64,000 nucleotides of DNA from Vitrella brassicaformis (GCA_001179505.1 CDMY01000510.1:159536-223535), one strand, 5' to 3'; shown: positions 44,201 through 56,400, numbered from the stretch's first letter. Notes: generated by a model from the sequence alone, not told the origin. A program made the numbers and translations.

Positions 44201-45392
44201 CTAGTCAGACAAATCCCTTTGTCTCTCTTCTTGGTCAACCGCAGCAAGGTCTCACTATGTTTCTCCGCGCTGCCCGGGACAATGACCTTGGGATGCTCAG
44301 GACGATCTATGATGCCGCCGGAATCAAGAAACAGCTCTTAAACCAGCAAGATACGGTATGCATCCAGCAACAATCCATCCAGCAGCAATACACGGGCGTT
44401 TTCTCTATGTGCTGTCAGAACGGGAATTTTGCAATCCATTTGGCGACTTTGCCGGGCCATACGTCTGTCGTCAATCAGCTGCTAGCGTGGGAAGGCCGCG
44501 AGGCACTTGAAAGACGTAACAAGGTCAGGAATTTAGTGACCGGCATATCATCTCGCGCTGTCAGTCAAACACCTGATGGCCTCTGTGTCAGAGCAAAACC
44601 ACCGCGTTCATGCTTGCGGCAAAGAAATATGATGGCAGCCTGATGCGGGCGATGTATGCTAAGGGAGGCAACGATCCGCTCTATCACAAAGACCAGGTGA
44701 GAGGAACCGAGTCGCACGATATACCTGCCAATTTGCATGCGTCTCAGAATTGCATGATGGCGGTTCACTATGCCATCGAAGCGGCTAGCCCGCTCGGCTC
44801 CGACTGTCCGAATGTCAATCTTCTTCTGCAGTGGGGCGGAAGGGGCATGGTTGACGTGCGCGTTGGAGAAGGCGGCAATACAGTGTTCATTGTGGCCGCC
44901 CTCATGGGGCGGAAGGCCATTATGGAAGCAATAAGAGACTATGTCAACAACGATGCACACCTGCTGTTTCAACACAACCATGTACAGTACAGTCACTTGT
45001 GCCGACTGTCTTGCATCATGCAGCAAGTTGTTTCTTCTGTGTGTGTGTTTGTGTGCCTGGTGGCAATATGAACAGTACGGCAACACTGCGCTTCACATGG
45101 CCACCATGAGAGGCGAAGGTCACATCGTGGCACAGCTCATGATTTGGGGCGGTCCGTATATCAACAATGTGCGAAACATGGAGGTACGTGATCGATGGAA
45201 CGCTCTCTGACTGAACTACGTCATGTGTCTCAGGGCAAGACGCCGGTGGACCTCGCGCCAACTGCAGATATTCGCAAGACCTTGACTCTACCGAGGTTTG
45301 AGAAATACGATGCTCAAGGAAGAAAGGAGTGGCTACCGGCCGTGGGCGGCGTAAGTTGGCACATGGGCGGCGATTCAAGTTGGCTGTACTAA
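41279..45392 (+). CDS. Beta-trefoil-like domain plus about 20 ankyrin repeats, one repeat per exon
   Basis: N-terminal exon 41279-41882 encodes about 200 residues with FRLTNVRSDLVLAV, SQLWLQ, GAFRIV, HLVLRV and LVIAVVA, a pattern like beta-trefoil (ricin-type) proteins. From 42034 on, ankyrin repeats follow, nearly all on single phase-0 exons: 42034-42129, 42190-42294, 42346-42555 (two repeats), 42618-42722, 42827-42934, 43004-43016 plus 43084-43172, 43238-43342, 43400-43504, 43566-43685, 43755-43859, 43908-44021, 44086-44181, 44245-44355, 44419-44523, 44592-44696, 44748-44981 (two), 45076-45183, 45234-45392. Two types alternate: A (AIHWAAEKGH, QLLxWGG, ending KRxK) and B (PFxxAAxxG, VLRxMY, ending LLxQQDS). 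The junction between the first exon and 42034 is not resolved. Function: likely protein-binding scaffold; ligand unknown. Confidence 0.87.
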
Positions 45393-45591
45393 GGATATAT
45401 GTTGACCAGGCAGTTCACTTGTGTCTTGCTTAATTGCCTGTGGACAGCGCAAGGGGCTAAGGCATGACCTAGCGGCATGGGGTCTGCGACTGCTGTCTGT
45501 GTGTGATTTGTTGCATGTCGGACCGGGAAAGTCGTGTGTTGATGTCATGCGATGGTCCATCCATCAGTCTTGTAGCAACCGTTATGGACCT

Positions 45592-48500
45592 TCACGTCCG
45601 CTCTGGCGTGAGCCCCTCTGCAGGCGCCAATCCATAGCGATTCTTCTTGGTCTCATCGGCACCCTGCACACACACGCAGCACACACATGCAACAAAACGC
45701 CCATTGAGGGCTGGCCACCCGCTGATCGACCTGTGAGATGAGGAACTCGGCCAGCTGGTGAAATCCGAATGCGTAGCAATAGTGCAGTGGGGTGTTGCCG
45801 CCCTTATTCTTGGCATTCACGTCCACTTTGAACTTGCACAGCAGCCGGGCCAACCGACGGTGGTTGTTCTGACACGCTATGTGCAGGAACGTGTTGCCGT
45901 GCTCGTCAGCCAGCTGCGCCAGATCGGGGCGGCGCTCAAGCAGAGACTCGATGGCCTGTGCGCGAAGGCCCACATAGGGAGACATGTGTGTGTTGGATTA
46001 GGTGCAATGTGGTGTGCTGATGTGCTTACCTCATATCGGTTGTGTCTGACGTATGAGAACATCTGTCTCTCCTCTTCCTCCCTGGCATCCTCTTCCATGT
46101 CAGCCTCACCGTCCCTCAGACCGCCCAGTGCCCCCGCTGTCGCTGATGCCTCGGTGTGTCTGAGCACCTCCTTGGGCTTGTCCGACGGCAGGTAGAAGAC
46201 CATCAGCCGGGAGTCCGGCTGCTTGGTCTTGGCCTGAAAGCCTGTTTTTGACACCTGTTTCATCCCTTACTTAGTCAATTTAAATGAATGGCTGTACCTG
46301 TAGAGAGCATTGTGTGGCGGCCTCTCGCTCGGTCCCGCATAGGCAGGTTAAGCAGCCGGACATACGCCTCGCCCCGTGACTTTTCGATGGAGATGGAATC
46401 CACCGACAGGGGATACGCCTCGGTGGGTGCCGCAGGGCCAGGGGACTGAGCTGCGACTGGGGCCAGAACCTGACACGATATCATACCAGAGACAGAGAGA
46501 CACGGATCATGCATTTGTGCGCTGGGATGTGTGTGTGTGTGTGTGTGTGTGTCTGACCCCCTCGATCCTGGGTCCTCCTGCGTCCTTTGCCGCCTCAGCC
46601 ATGGGTGGGGGCTGTGTGGGCCGCTTGATCTTGGGCCGCTGACGGGGAATCCCATACATCGCACCTGACGACCTGACAAACGAAACGAGTCCAGTGAAAG
46701 TGCTGTCGGCGGGCAGATCTCGGTGTCCCGCTCTTGTCTTCTCACTCACGCAAAGGGAGCGAATGCTGATGTGGCCATGGAAAGGTCGTGGGGTGCGGCA
46801 GATAGCGGCAAGGGGGCGGCTGCAGGCCCCATCTTGGCACTCAGCTTGTCGGCCAGACGGTCCAGAAACTCATCCTACGCATCCATCGCAGCACCCACAA
46901 TCACATTGACAGACACACACACACACATAAATGACAAGACACGTGCCTGCCTGTCTCTCTCTCTTCGCTGCCCCTGCATCCGGCACACCTTAGTGAGCAG
47001 GTTTTCAATGGATCTCTGCCTCTCAATCGCTTTCGTCCGCTCATCCACGAGGGCCTGCAGCTCGCGCATAAACGACTCGTCGACCGGCGAACCGGAGACC
47101 TGTGCTGCAGCAGCAGCAGCAGCAGCAGCAGGTGGCGGGAGAGGTGGTGACGAAGACGGCTTTTCCTCGGCGGCTGGCGAGCGATCTGGGCGTGAGAGGG
47201 CGGTGAATGTTGGGGCCCTTTCTGTCTCGCTGGACGTGTAGCCAGACGGGGTCTGTGAGGGACAACAAGGAGACACGGATGTGTTCCTCTGTTTTTTGCG
47301 TCTCTCTGAGCGGACCTCTTTCATCGGAGGGCTCAGGCCTGCACCAGCTGCCGGCGGGCTCATGGAAGCAGCCGCTGCTGCGGCTGCTGTCTGCTTCTCC
47401 TCTGCCCCCTCCCCCTCTCCCTCTCCCTCCCGGCCCTCCTCAGGCCCACCGTTGCCTCCCTCACCCTCAGCCACAGTGGTCAGCGCACCCCGTCCCCTCC
47501 CAGCCTCCCTCCCCTCGCGAAACGACACCCGAGAGCTCGTGGACTTCCGCTGGCTCTCCTGCGATGATGGGTCCGAGGGGGATTTGTGCGTCTGCGTGGT
47601 CCTTGCTGGCGGCGAGAGCTGTTGGTCGGGCGGTCTGGTTGCTGTGTCTTGTGTGGTGGTGTCTTTCATGGCTTTGAGTTCGCGGATGGCGGTGACGCGT
47701 TGGTCAAAGACGGACTGAATGGATGTGAGCCGGAAGGCGTTTTTGATGACGTCCACGAGGAAGGAGGGGAAGGGGAGCGTCATAGGCGGAGAGGGGAAGC
47801 GGACGATGCTGCAGATGGGGTAGATCGGAAGCAGCTCTGATATCTGGTAGTCGATCTTGCCGAGATCCACACCTGCAGGGAGGGAAGACAGCATCCGAGA
47901 GACAGACACCCACATGCAGAGAGAGAGAGAATACGGTCAGCGTCGGTGTGTCTGTGTGTCTCTGCCTCACCCAACTCAGCTGCCGGCGACTTGATGATAG
48001 CATCCTTCTGATCTTCCTTCTCATCTTCCTTCCATTCCTTCCACTCAGCAAAGTCAGGGATTGGCCGATCATGCTCATCGTACAGCACAGGTCCCCACAG
48101 CCCCGTCTCAAGCAGCTTCCTCCCCTTCCCAGGCCCCGCCTCACGCGCTATCTTCTCACACAGCCATCGGTCGTCAATCTCTGGCGAAGGGATGTACCCC
48201 TTCAGCATTTTCTGGCTCGCTGCCACCACAGCATTGAGCAGCTCGTGGCCTGGGGGAAGGCTCGGCACAATGTCGATGTATCCCCCGCCCGCCCCCTTAT
48301 TCGGCAGGTCGTATCTCGGCAACACGCTCTCATGGAAGTCAATGACTAGTGGCTCTGGATCGGGGAAGGGCTGCCAATCGGCCGGTGGAGGGGCCATGAC
48401 AGTGAAGGTGTGTGTGTCCGCGTCTCCTCCCTCTTCATTGGGGTCCCTCAGCGGCGCTTCCGCCACATGCATCTCCATTCTCGGCAGATACTTGGCATCG

Positions 48501-49626
48501 AGCGGCAGAATGACAGGCAATTTCGGCGGGGGCAGCACGGGTGCGATATTCAGCACGTCGGGCGGCGATCTTCCCGAGCCGTGTGGCGGCATGAGCTCGT
48601 CAAGGGGTTCCCTTCTCTCCATGCCCGGCAGCTCCACCACCGGCTGAAAGGCCAGCCGCCTGCGATCCTCGTCTGTGAGCGAGGCCGTGAGCTGCTCGAA
48701 GGCCTCCGATTCTTCCGTCTTGCCTCCCTTGATGTAGAGGCGCGTGTGGGGGGGCGGAGGGGGGTATGGGATGGCACGTACGTGGTTGTCGACTGCTTCG
48801 ATGTACTTGTGGAGGGTGTCTGTTTCGTCGGGGGTGAGCTCGAGGTCCCGCAGGAACTCATCCCAGTCCTTTTGCTCAGTGGCCTTGTCAATGAGCCACC
48901 CAGATTCGCCCCTGCGTTGACAAGGCCACAGAGAGAGCAAAAACACAGATAAATGTTGAAGTGAGTGTGTGTGTGTGTCTCTTTGCCTGCCATTCCTTCC
49001 CTCATAAAGACAACTAACCGATCCAGCTTGGCGTTGAGCTGCCACAGCAGCTTTTGGTGTTCCTTTGCGCCCTCCTCGATCATGCCATCCAAGTAGACAC
49101 CCATCAGGTTGGCACTGCTGCGATAAGACCGCTCCATCAGTGTCTCCTCTCCTCCATCTCCCTCTGCATCCCTCCTCTCTGCAGGGCTCTGGGCAGCAGT
49201 CGGGTCGCCGAAGTCTGCAGGCTGCCGGAGACCGAGGCCCTCCGTCTCCTCCTCTGGCTTGAAATACGCCAGTCGACGCAGCTTGGCTGTCGTAATCGAC
49301 ACTTTTGACGCGGACCTCTCCATCGACTCACCTTCTGCCTCTTTCTCTTGCACCTCCGGCTGCATCTTGGCCGCCAGGCATTTCCAGCAGAACTTCGCGT
49401 GGAGGGGGTTCGCATGCTCGTGCCTGTCCTCTGCTGCTGTCGCCGGTGATGGTGATGCCGTGGCCGCATCCCTCCCCCTCTCGGGTGCTGCCTCTCCCTC
49501 GTGTGTGTCGGGCAGCGATCGAATGGGCTCTGGGAATTGGAGGGTCTTGGCTGCACTGAGGAAGGGGCGGCCGAGGGTGAGGGAGGTGGGGGGGAGAAGC
49601 GATGACGTGCTCTTGCTCGGGGCCAT
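45592..49626 (-). CDS. Large disordered protein with C-terminal ankyrin repeats
   Basis: 1117 residues in nine exons: 49019-49626, 47971-48911, 46989-47872, 46750-46874, 46558-46672, 46298-46469, 46030-46241, 45731-45955, 45592-45663. The first part has a CxxC pair (KFCWKCLAAK) and helical segments (LMGVYLDGMIEEGAKEHQKL). The middle is Pro-rich with conserved-looking blocks (KDWDEFLRDLELTPDETDTL, DDRWLCEKIAREAGPGKGRK, PVLYDEHDRPIPDFAEWKEW), followed by a Glu/Gly/Ala/Ser-rich disordered stretch with poly-Ala and a coiled coil (LQALVDERTKAIERQRSIE). The last exons hold two to three ankyrin repeats (DEHGNTFLHIACQNNHRRLA, NKGGNTPLHYCYAFGFHQLA). Family unknown. A 63-nt in-frame segment at about 47256-47318 could be a further intron. 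Convergent with the other ankyrin gene, about 200 bp apart, but the repeats are not alike in detail. Confidence 0.78.
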
Positions 49627-49790
49627 CGTTTTTCTTCTAGTGTGTTGTGGGGGCGGCGCACCAAGGGCAGGCAGGAGGGCTCTCCACCTAGCGGGCGGTG
49701 CGAGGCTGTACTGACAAAGGGGCGTGAGATACAGACACAGAGAGAAAGAGAGAGACAGTCAGACACAATCAGCCGATTATCCCGGAGCAC

Positions 49791-50165
49791 TCACTCTGTA
49801 GCGGCACTGTCCTTCAGCAGTGGCATCAGCTTGGCCTGTGACGCCTTGAGCGCGTCGCTTGGGGGCAATGCGGGAGCCGCCTTCGAGACACGCCCTTTGG
49901 CTGGCAGCGAAGGTGGGCCCACGCCTGTCATGAATTCGAATGAGACAGGGGCAGACAAATGGCGTGTCGAGAAGCTGGCGGCTGCATGTGGTGTGCCCTC
50001 TTGTGTGTCTTGGTGCGCACCGTATTTGAGCATTGTTTGCCTCTGCTTCTGCCTCCACTCATCCCACTGGTGAAGGCGGTCCACGTGTGACTGTCCCTTT
50101 CTCTCGCCTGATTTGATGTCGCCGTCGCGAGCACGGGGTCTGTCCTCGCCCGTCGGAACCGACAT
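49791..50165 (-). CDS. Small basic ORF, possible separate gene or 5' exon
   Basis: 124 codons from ATG at 50165: MSVPTGEDRPRARDGDIKSG, then a charged helix DRLHQWDEWRQKQRQTMLKYG and a Pro/Ala/Lys segment ending DSAATE-stop. The helix after KYG may be followed by an in-frame intron. A donor ACAGA|GTGAGT precedes the stop, and the acceptor at 49712 would splice to sequence leading into the ankyrin-tailed gene, but that splice is out of frame with its MAPSKS start, so I keep it separate. No family recognised. Confidence 0.4.
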   Translation of the reverse strand: MSVPTGEDRPRARDGDIKSGERKGQSHVDRLHQWDEWRQKQRQTMLKYGAHQDTQEGTPHAAASFSTRHLSAPVSFEFMTGVGPPSLPAKGRVSKAAPALPPSDALKASQAKLMPLLKDSAATE

Positions 50166-50295
50166 CGGAGCAGCAGGTTGACTGCGAGCTTAAAGCGTGT
50201 CCTGCCGTTGTAGCTCGCATCTGGTGAACAGTGTGCAGAAATTGGTCTGTTCGCGAGGAGGTTGTGACGTCATCTCGAGTGTGATTCGACAGATC

Positions 50296-51736
50296 ATGGG
50301 ACGGTGGCCGCTCCTCGTGGCCGCCTTGGCCCATAATTTTTGCTCTCTCTGCTGCGCGCAGGGCTGGGGAGCTCGGTTCTCCTCATATTTTGGACGGGGT
50401 GCGGACAAGGTGGCGCCTGCTGCGGTGGCGGATGGCTGGTCTGGTCAGCGAACGCCCGACAGACAGACCGTCATATGTGCGCAGCTGTCATTGGTGATGC
50501 ATGACGCAGCCTTTGCTTTGTGCGTGTCTGTGTGTGTGTCTGTGTGTGGCAGGTACGCTATTCCATCGGCCGAGCAGCTCGTTCACCCACAGCCATAGCC
50601 ATGCCGAAGTGCCTGCCCCTCTCCCGCTCCACAACGAAACGACAAACGACGCGGCAGCCGGTGGCTCTACGTCCAAGCCTCCGACCACCCCTGCCGGCTC
50701 GCACGCCAACGAGCAGCCCCACCACCCTTCCCCCTCCTCCCCTTCGCACCACCATCACGTCCACCTGACCCCGACCAACCTGCCTCCCTTCGTGCTCAAT
50801 GGCGACCCCTCGGAGGATCCCCTCGGGCAGTGCCCCTTCCTCCGCCGGTACCTCGAGAACCCCTTTGCCTACCTAGACCTAATGGAGTACGAGCCGCCAC
50901 CCAAATCCAACACCGAGTTCCTCGCCCCGAGGAAGAAGGAAGGGCAGCCGGGGGAGAGAGATGGTGACGGCACTCACAGCCCCACCGGTGGGCATGGCGT
51001 CAAGAAGATCCCTGATCGGTGGAACAAGACCCCCGAGCAGCGGAAGAAGTTCGGCGAGCAGCTTCGCGAGGCGATTGAGGCTCTCGACCGGCTTGACGTC
51101 GACGACAGGATGCGGCTGCTCAAGCGCAAGTCGTTCTTCAGCAGAAAGACCGTCACGGAGGCCGACCACGAAGAGCTCGCCGCCAAGTGTCAGCAGTCCA
51201 TTGAAGAGCTCGACCCGTTCGCCATCCGATCGCCCGACGAGGAGCTGAGTGAGGACGTCAGGGGGGAGGCCATGAAGAGGTGGAAGCTGGAGATCCTCAC
51301 CCTGCGGCAGGAGAAGCTCAATCAGCGGCGGCATGGCGGGGGTTGGGGCGGCTTTCGCCTCAACAAGCAGGCCGACGGCAAGGCGAGATGGGCGGGCAAG
51401 TACTCGTGGGACGGCCTGCGCTTCACCAACCAGAAGAAGAAGGGCAGGACATTCGACATGGCAACTAAGCAGTGGGTGACGTCGGACCAGCAAGACAACC
51501 AAGACGCCCAAGGCGAGAAGCCGCCAGCCGACGAGATACCCACCACCAGCACCTCCGCTCAGCAACAGCAGCAGCAGCAGAATCCTCAGTGGAAGCGCCC
51601 TGAGGGCTTCCTGGCTCCCAGGACATCCCCCCCATCGGCAGATGGGAGTGATGTGGTGGCCACCAGCCGGCAGCTCAGCCAAGCCGGAGATGAGCAGAGG
51701 ACCACCGGGGAGAAGAGGCGGTTCAGGAAGAACTAG
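50296..51736 (+). CDS. Secreted basic protein of unknown function
   Basis: 443 residues from two exons, 50296-50443 and 50553-51736. The first exon encodes a signal peptide (MGRWPLLVAALAHNFCSLCC, then AQG as likely cleavage site). The donor TCTG|GTCAGC gives the only phase compatible with the long second exon. After a His/Pro/Ser-rich linker comes a charged helical region (RKKFGEQLREAIEALDRLDV, DDRMRLLKRKSFFSRKTVTE, AKCQQSIEELDPFAI) and a basic aromatic block RRHGGGWGGFRLNKQAD ... KYSWDGLRFTNQKKKGRTF, then a Gln-rich disordered tail. No known domain is recognised; the helix plus GGGWGGF/WDGLRF block may be a lineage-specific domain. Divergent from the small ORF, 130 bp between starts. Confidence 0.72.
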
Positions 51737-52995
51737 ACAATCAGCTCAGTGTCGATAGATATGGTGATAGGGTTTGGGTGTCGATAGCGAATTAAATGAC
51801 TAAATGTCCAATTTTGGCAGACAGACAGACAGAGCAAACGGACTGACCGTGCATCTATTGGCTGTGTGCGTGCGAGTGGATGCGGGCATGCATGTGGACA
51901 GCCAGACATAACAACAACCGTGGCGGATGGGATGGGCGTGGGTTTTGTGTCTAGTCTGTGTGCATGTGCGGAGCTCTCTATGCTGTCCCCCCGTGAATGT
52001 CATGATGCAGCCAGCCCTTCCAACCATCCCATCCACCTCTTACACTCACTGCGTCCGTCTGTCCGTCTGTCGTCAGTGCATTGACTGCTCTCTGTGTGTG
52101 TGCCTGCCTGAATGTCTGGGCGGCGCTGCGACAGCAAATTAATTAACATGGGGAATGGGTGGGATGGATGGGTGAGCAGGAAGCTAGCGCGTTAGTGTCC
52201 CGCCGCCGTCTCTGATTGACTGATGTGTTGTGCCTTGCCCTGCCTGATTGTGTGTCTCTGTCCGTCTGTCATGCGTGTCTTGTGGGCCGGGTGTGTCAGT
52301 CAGTCTTGTTTTTCATGTGCACGTCAGTCACGTGTGTGCCTGCCCCTTCCCTGCCTGCTGGATGGGAGAGATGGATGGATGGATGGAGGGATTCTGCATG
52401 CCAATGCATTCCACGCCTACAACACGGCTTTTGAAGCAACCTGCCTCCCTTCATGTCATTTCGTTGTTTCTTGTGAAAGCTAAGCTAGGTAGCTAGGGTG
52501 TCGAATATGATTGGCAGGCACCTGCAGTGCTCCAGCTCACCAATGCCCGTGAGTAGTGAGCGAAGAAAGGGGTCTGTGCGTGGCGTGCGTGGGCATGTCT
52601 GTCTGTCGGGTGGATGCATGGCATGGGGCCGTGAGTGACGTGTCGAGCGCTTTGCCTCGATCGGCTGGTTGTGTTGTGTTGTGTGCACTGCACGTCGGCT
52701 GCCACAAGGTGACGACAGTGAGTGAGCTAAGTGGGTAGGACACATCACATATTAATGCATGATGCATGATACATGATGTGACTCATTGATGTGATGTCTG
52801 CCTTGCTTTCATGGCAAGAGTCTTTCAGTCAACACCACACATGGCCTTCATCTTAAGAGCCTGACTGACCACTGCACTAGCTGTAGACCCATACATACTG
52901 GCGTGCAGCTACACACGACAGGTGTCTGTGTTGCTCTCCGTGGTGCTCGAGCGCACCAGCAGTATCCTGCCACTGCATACTCGTGGTCGGGGAGA

Positions 52996-53046
52996 AGGGA
53001 CCAATTGGAAGGGACAGCCGGCGCATCGTCGTTCCAATTGGTCCCT
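52996..53046. repeat. 15-bp-arm perfect inverted repeat
   Basis: Arms AGGGACCAATTGGAA (52996-53010) and TTCCAATTGGTCCCT (53032-53046), 21-nt spacer. Each arm itself contains CCAATTGG, a perfect 8-bp palindrome. Confidence 0.92.
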
Positions 53047-53336
53047 ACCATACCTCTCCAGCATCATCGCGGGGACTCCTTTTTTTTCCAGCTCGCATAC
53101 GTAAATTGCAAACACGGATGGCAGGGATCCACCCATTGCATTCCTGCCATCATATGAGTTGAGGGCGGCCAAAGTGCGGCTGTCCGTTGACGTGCATCCA
53201 TCCATCGCATTTGCATGGTTGACGGCAGAGTGTCATCGTGCAGTGTCTGAGTGAGGCCATCGGATTGGCATCCATCCGCACCAGTTCCGGTACGCCACCA
53301 TCCACCTCACCTTTGCACCGTGCGAAAGAAAGCTGC

Positions 53337-53357
53337 TGCATTCGCAGTGCGAATGCA
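53337..53357. repeat. 21-bp perfect palindrome upstream of strawberry notch
   Basis: TGCATTCGCA-G-TGCGAATGCA, symmetric around one base, about 65 bp before the start codon. Size and symmetry suit a dimeric DNA-binding protein, but this is inference. Confidence 0.8.
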
Positions 53358-53383
53358 TCCGCCATCCGTGCTGGTGCGTGTGA

Positions 53384-53413
53384 TCTCATCTCATCTCATC
53401 TCATCTCATCTCA
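53384..53413. repeat. Six tandem TCTCA pentamers
   Basis: Six exact copies of TCTCA in 30 nt followed by CACAG, directly before the ATG at 53422. The pyrimidine-rich run plus CACAG looks like a 3' splice site, so the coding exon may be preceded by a 5' non-coding exon. Confidence 0.8.
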
Positions 53414-53421
53414 CACAGATC

Positions 53422-56400
53422 ATGGACGACTTGCCGAGGAGCCTGTTCAAGCGGGCCCACACTGGACAGAGGGAGTCTAATCCAGCGGCCAGCAAGAAGC
53501 TCAAGAACGAGTACCAGCTCCCGTCCGCACCATCTGTCAAGAAAGAGCACGAATCCGACAACGATAAGGCGAAGGAGCCCAGCTCCGCGCCGGCGCCCGT
53601 GCTCATCGAGGAGAACGGCGTGACCAACCCCGAGCCGTCGCCCAAGGACACAGAGGACCAGGAGGCGGACGGGGATGGAGATGCCCGCAGTGAGCCTGCT
53701 GCGGCGGCGGCGGCGGCTGGTGGTGGTGGTGGTGGGATGGTCAAGGACGAGCCGATGAAGTGTGATGACGATGATGAATCGGAGGAGGACATACTGCCCA
53801 GACGGAAAGGAACGAAGTGTAAGCCGAGAGAGAGGGCGGAGGGAGGGAGGGAGAGAGAATACACATGCTAGGGTGCTGACATTTGAACTGTCCTTCTCTG
53901 TCTGGGTGTGTGCAGCCAAGTTGCGGCGTCTGCGCGGTTTCCTCGACGATGAGGATGAGCAGGAGGAGGACCGTGCCCGCGAGGCGGCCTTCGCCAAGAA
54001 GCCCAAAACCACAGTCGAGGACGTCGAGATGGAAGACGCCCACGCTGACAACAACAAACGCACACCCAAAGACGACGGCGAGCAAGACAACGACAGCGAG
54101 GCCACGGAGCCCGGCGAACCAGAGAAGGGCAAGAAGGAGAAAGAGAAGGAGAAGGCCAAGAAGGAGAAGGCCAAGAAAGAGAAGGGCAAGGGCATGGGCA
54201 AGAAGGTGGGCAAGGGTGGCAAGGGTGGAGGGGGTCGTGCTGTGGGTGGGGGTCGTGAGGGCGATGGGGATGGGGGCGAGTCTAGCGGTGAGGAGGTGGA
54301 CATAGACTCTTCAGATGACGATGGCGATTCCGGCTGGGAAGAGGTAGGTACAGCACGCAGGCCCACGCATCCTTATGCACGTGTCTACTCTGTATGTGTA
54401 TGTGGGCACATGACAGGAGGAGCAGCCGGAGGATGACGTTGACGAGCCAGGTACCCTGTCCCCCCACCACACACACACACACGCAAACCACACACACTCA
54501 TACACGTGTTAATATGCAACGTGCAGGCGCCCGACCGTTCGGCGGAATCGGCTCGCAGAAGGCCGGCGGTGGTGGCAATGGCGCAGGTGACGATGGCGAT
54601 GATGTAGAGGAGATCGGTCCCGAGCAGTTCCGGCGCGTCACGCGGCAGCACGCCAAGGACAACAACATCAAAATCCCCATAGGCCACTTCCACGTAAGAC
54701 CCCCGAACACACATCCAACACCCACACACCCCACACACACCCAGCCTCCCTTGTTTGTGTGTCAGGGTGGTCACAAGGAGGGCCGCGGCCGTCTGAAGCG
54801 CCCCGGGGACCTTGAGGCGGTGGACGCCATGGCCAAGGCGCAGGAACGCATCGAGATCGACCTCGACGACATCATCGAAGACGACGATGACAAACCACCC
54901 CCCGCCCGGCAGCTCAAGCGGCGCGACAGCATCTTCTCCGATGCGGGCGGCAAATACCGGGTCAAGAAGCCGAGAGCGTCCGCACTGCCCGACCCTTTGG
55001 CGCGGCTGCCGAAGAACTGGCGTGAGGCCATCGCCGACCCCATATTCCCGTACAAGCTGCAGCAGCAGTGGGAGGCACAGCAGCCCAAGAAGGAGGAGGT
55101 CGGTGTGGGGGTGCGCATACACGGATGGACGGATGGACGGATGGATGGATGGATGGATTGGGGGTGTTCTTTGGTTTGCTTACAGGGTGGCGGTTCGTCA
55201 TCTGCTGCTGCGGCGGCGGCGGCGGCGGCATCGTCTGCGTCTGCTGGTGGTGGTGGTGGCGATGAGGACGCCGAGATGGACGGTGTCGGTGAGTTGATGA
55301 ACGGTGGCGATGAGTTCAAATCGTGTGCATCCGCGAAGGACGTAAGGGGAATGGACGCACTGACACAAGGAAAGGGGTGGGGGGTGGAGGGGGTGTGTGT
55401 GCGGGGTTTCTGTGTCTTTGTGTCAGGTAGAGGATTCCACCGGTGACAACGACGACGAGGTGATGAAGATGGTCAGCACCTCGTCGCTCATCGGGTTTGG
55501 CAGGCCACACCCCGCCATGGTAACACACACCCTCTCCCAGTTCCTAGCAACACACACATGCAATGCATTCATTGTGTGTATGCAACGCGGATGTGTTCTC
55601 TTTCTCTCTCCAGTTGGCTGAGGTCAGGAACCACACCTACACACACCCACACCCACACCCACAGATGCATTCAAGTCATTATAGGGGTGTGTGGTGGTGG
55701 GGTGTGTGTGTGTGTGTGTGGATGATGCCATGCGTCCGTGCAGAGTGCCACGCTCAATGCGGTCAAGCTTCCCCCGCTGCTGAAATCGCAGGAGCTCTAC
55801 ATACCCAAGTAAGCACGCACACGCATAGCCCGATCTCTGTGCGAGTACATGTCTGTGTTTCTTGTTTGTTTGTGCGTGCGTGTGTGTGTGTGCGCAGGTG
55901 GGTGATAGATCATGGTTTGTTGTCGAGCACGCAGTTGGAGTCGTTCATCTGCGCCTGCAGACGGGGAGACAAAGTACGTCGCCCATCCCCCATCCCCCAG
56001 CCACACAAACACACATGCACACACACACACACGCCCTCTGTATCTGCGTCTGCTACTCTCTCTGTCTGTCTGTCTGTCTGTCTCTGTCTGTCTGTCTGTG
56101 TCAGATGCTCCCTGGCAACTATCGCGGAGGATTCTGCCTGGTGGGCAGCTCACCACACAGCACCACACACACAGGCACGTTTGTGTGTCCGTGTGTTGTC
56201 AACACACGTGCACAGGGCGACGGCACTGGTAGCGGCAAAGGGCGGCAGCTGGCGGCCATCATCGGACATGTCAACAACAAAGTCAGTTGACACAGCGAAG
56301 GCACAGAAGCACCTACTGCACATCAATGTGTGTGTGGTTGGGGGTGGGTGTGGCTGGCGATGGATCCATCAGGGAGCGAAGCGGCACATATGGTTTTCGA

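Larger units (their letters stand above)
51737..53421. other. Long intergenic region with hairpins and repeats, no gene seen
   Basis: 1.7 kb between two plus-strand genes. Contains a CAGA run near 51820, GATG runs near 52370, a 15-bp-arm inverted repeat (52996-53046), a 21-bp perfect palindrome (53337-53357) and six copies of TCTCA (53384-53413) just before the next start. Frames here are GT-repeat driven and without protein features. Confidence 0.6.

Noticed and set aside
45592-50165. Treating the small ORF at 49791-50165 as the first exon of the ankyrin-tailed gene
   Set aside because: The available donor and acceptor give a frame that does not enter the MAPSKS reading frame; without cDNA it is listed separately.
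51737-53421. Several 60-90 codon frames in the 1.7-kb spacer
   Set aside because: All are Cys/Val/Leu- or His/Thr-rich products of GT/CA repeats and lack domain or splice evidence.
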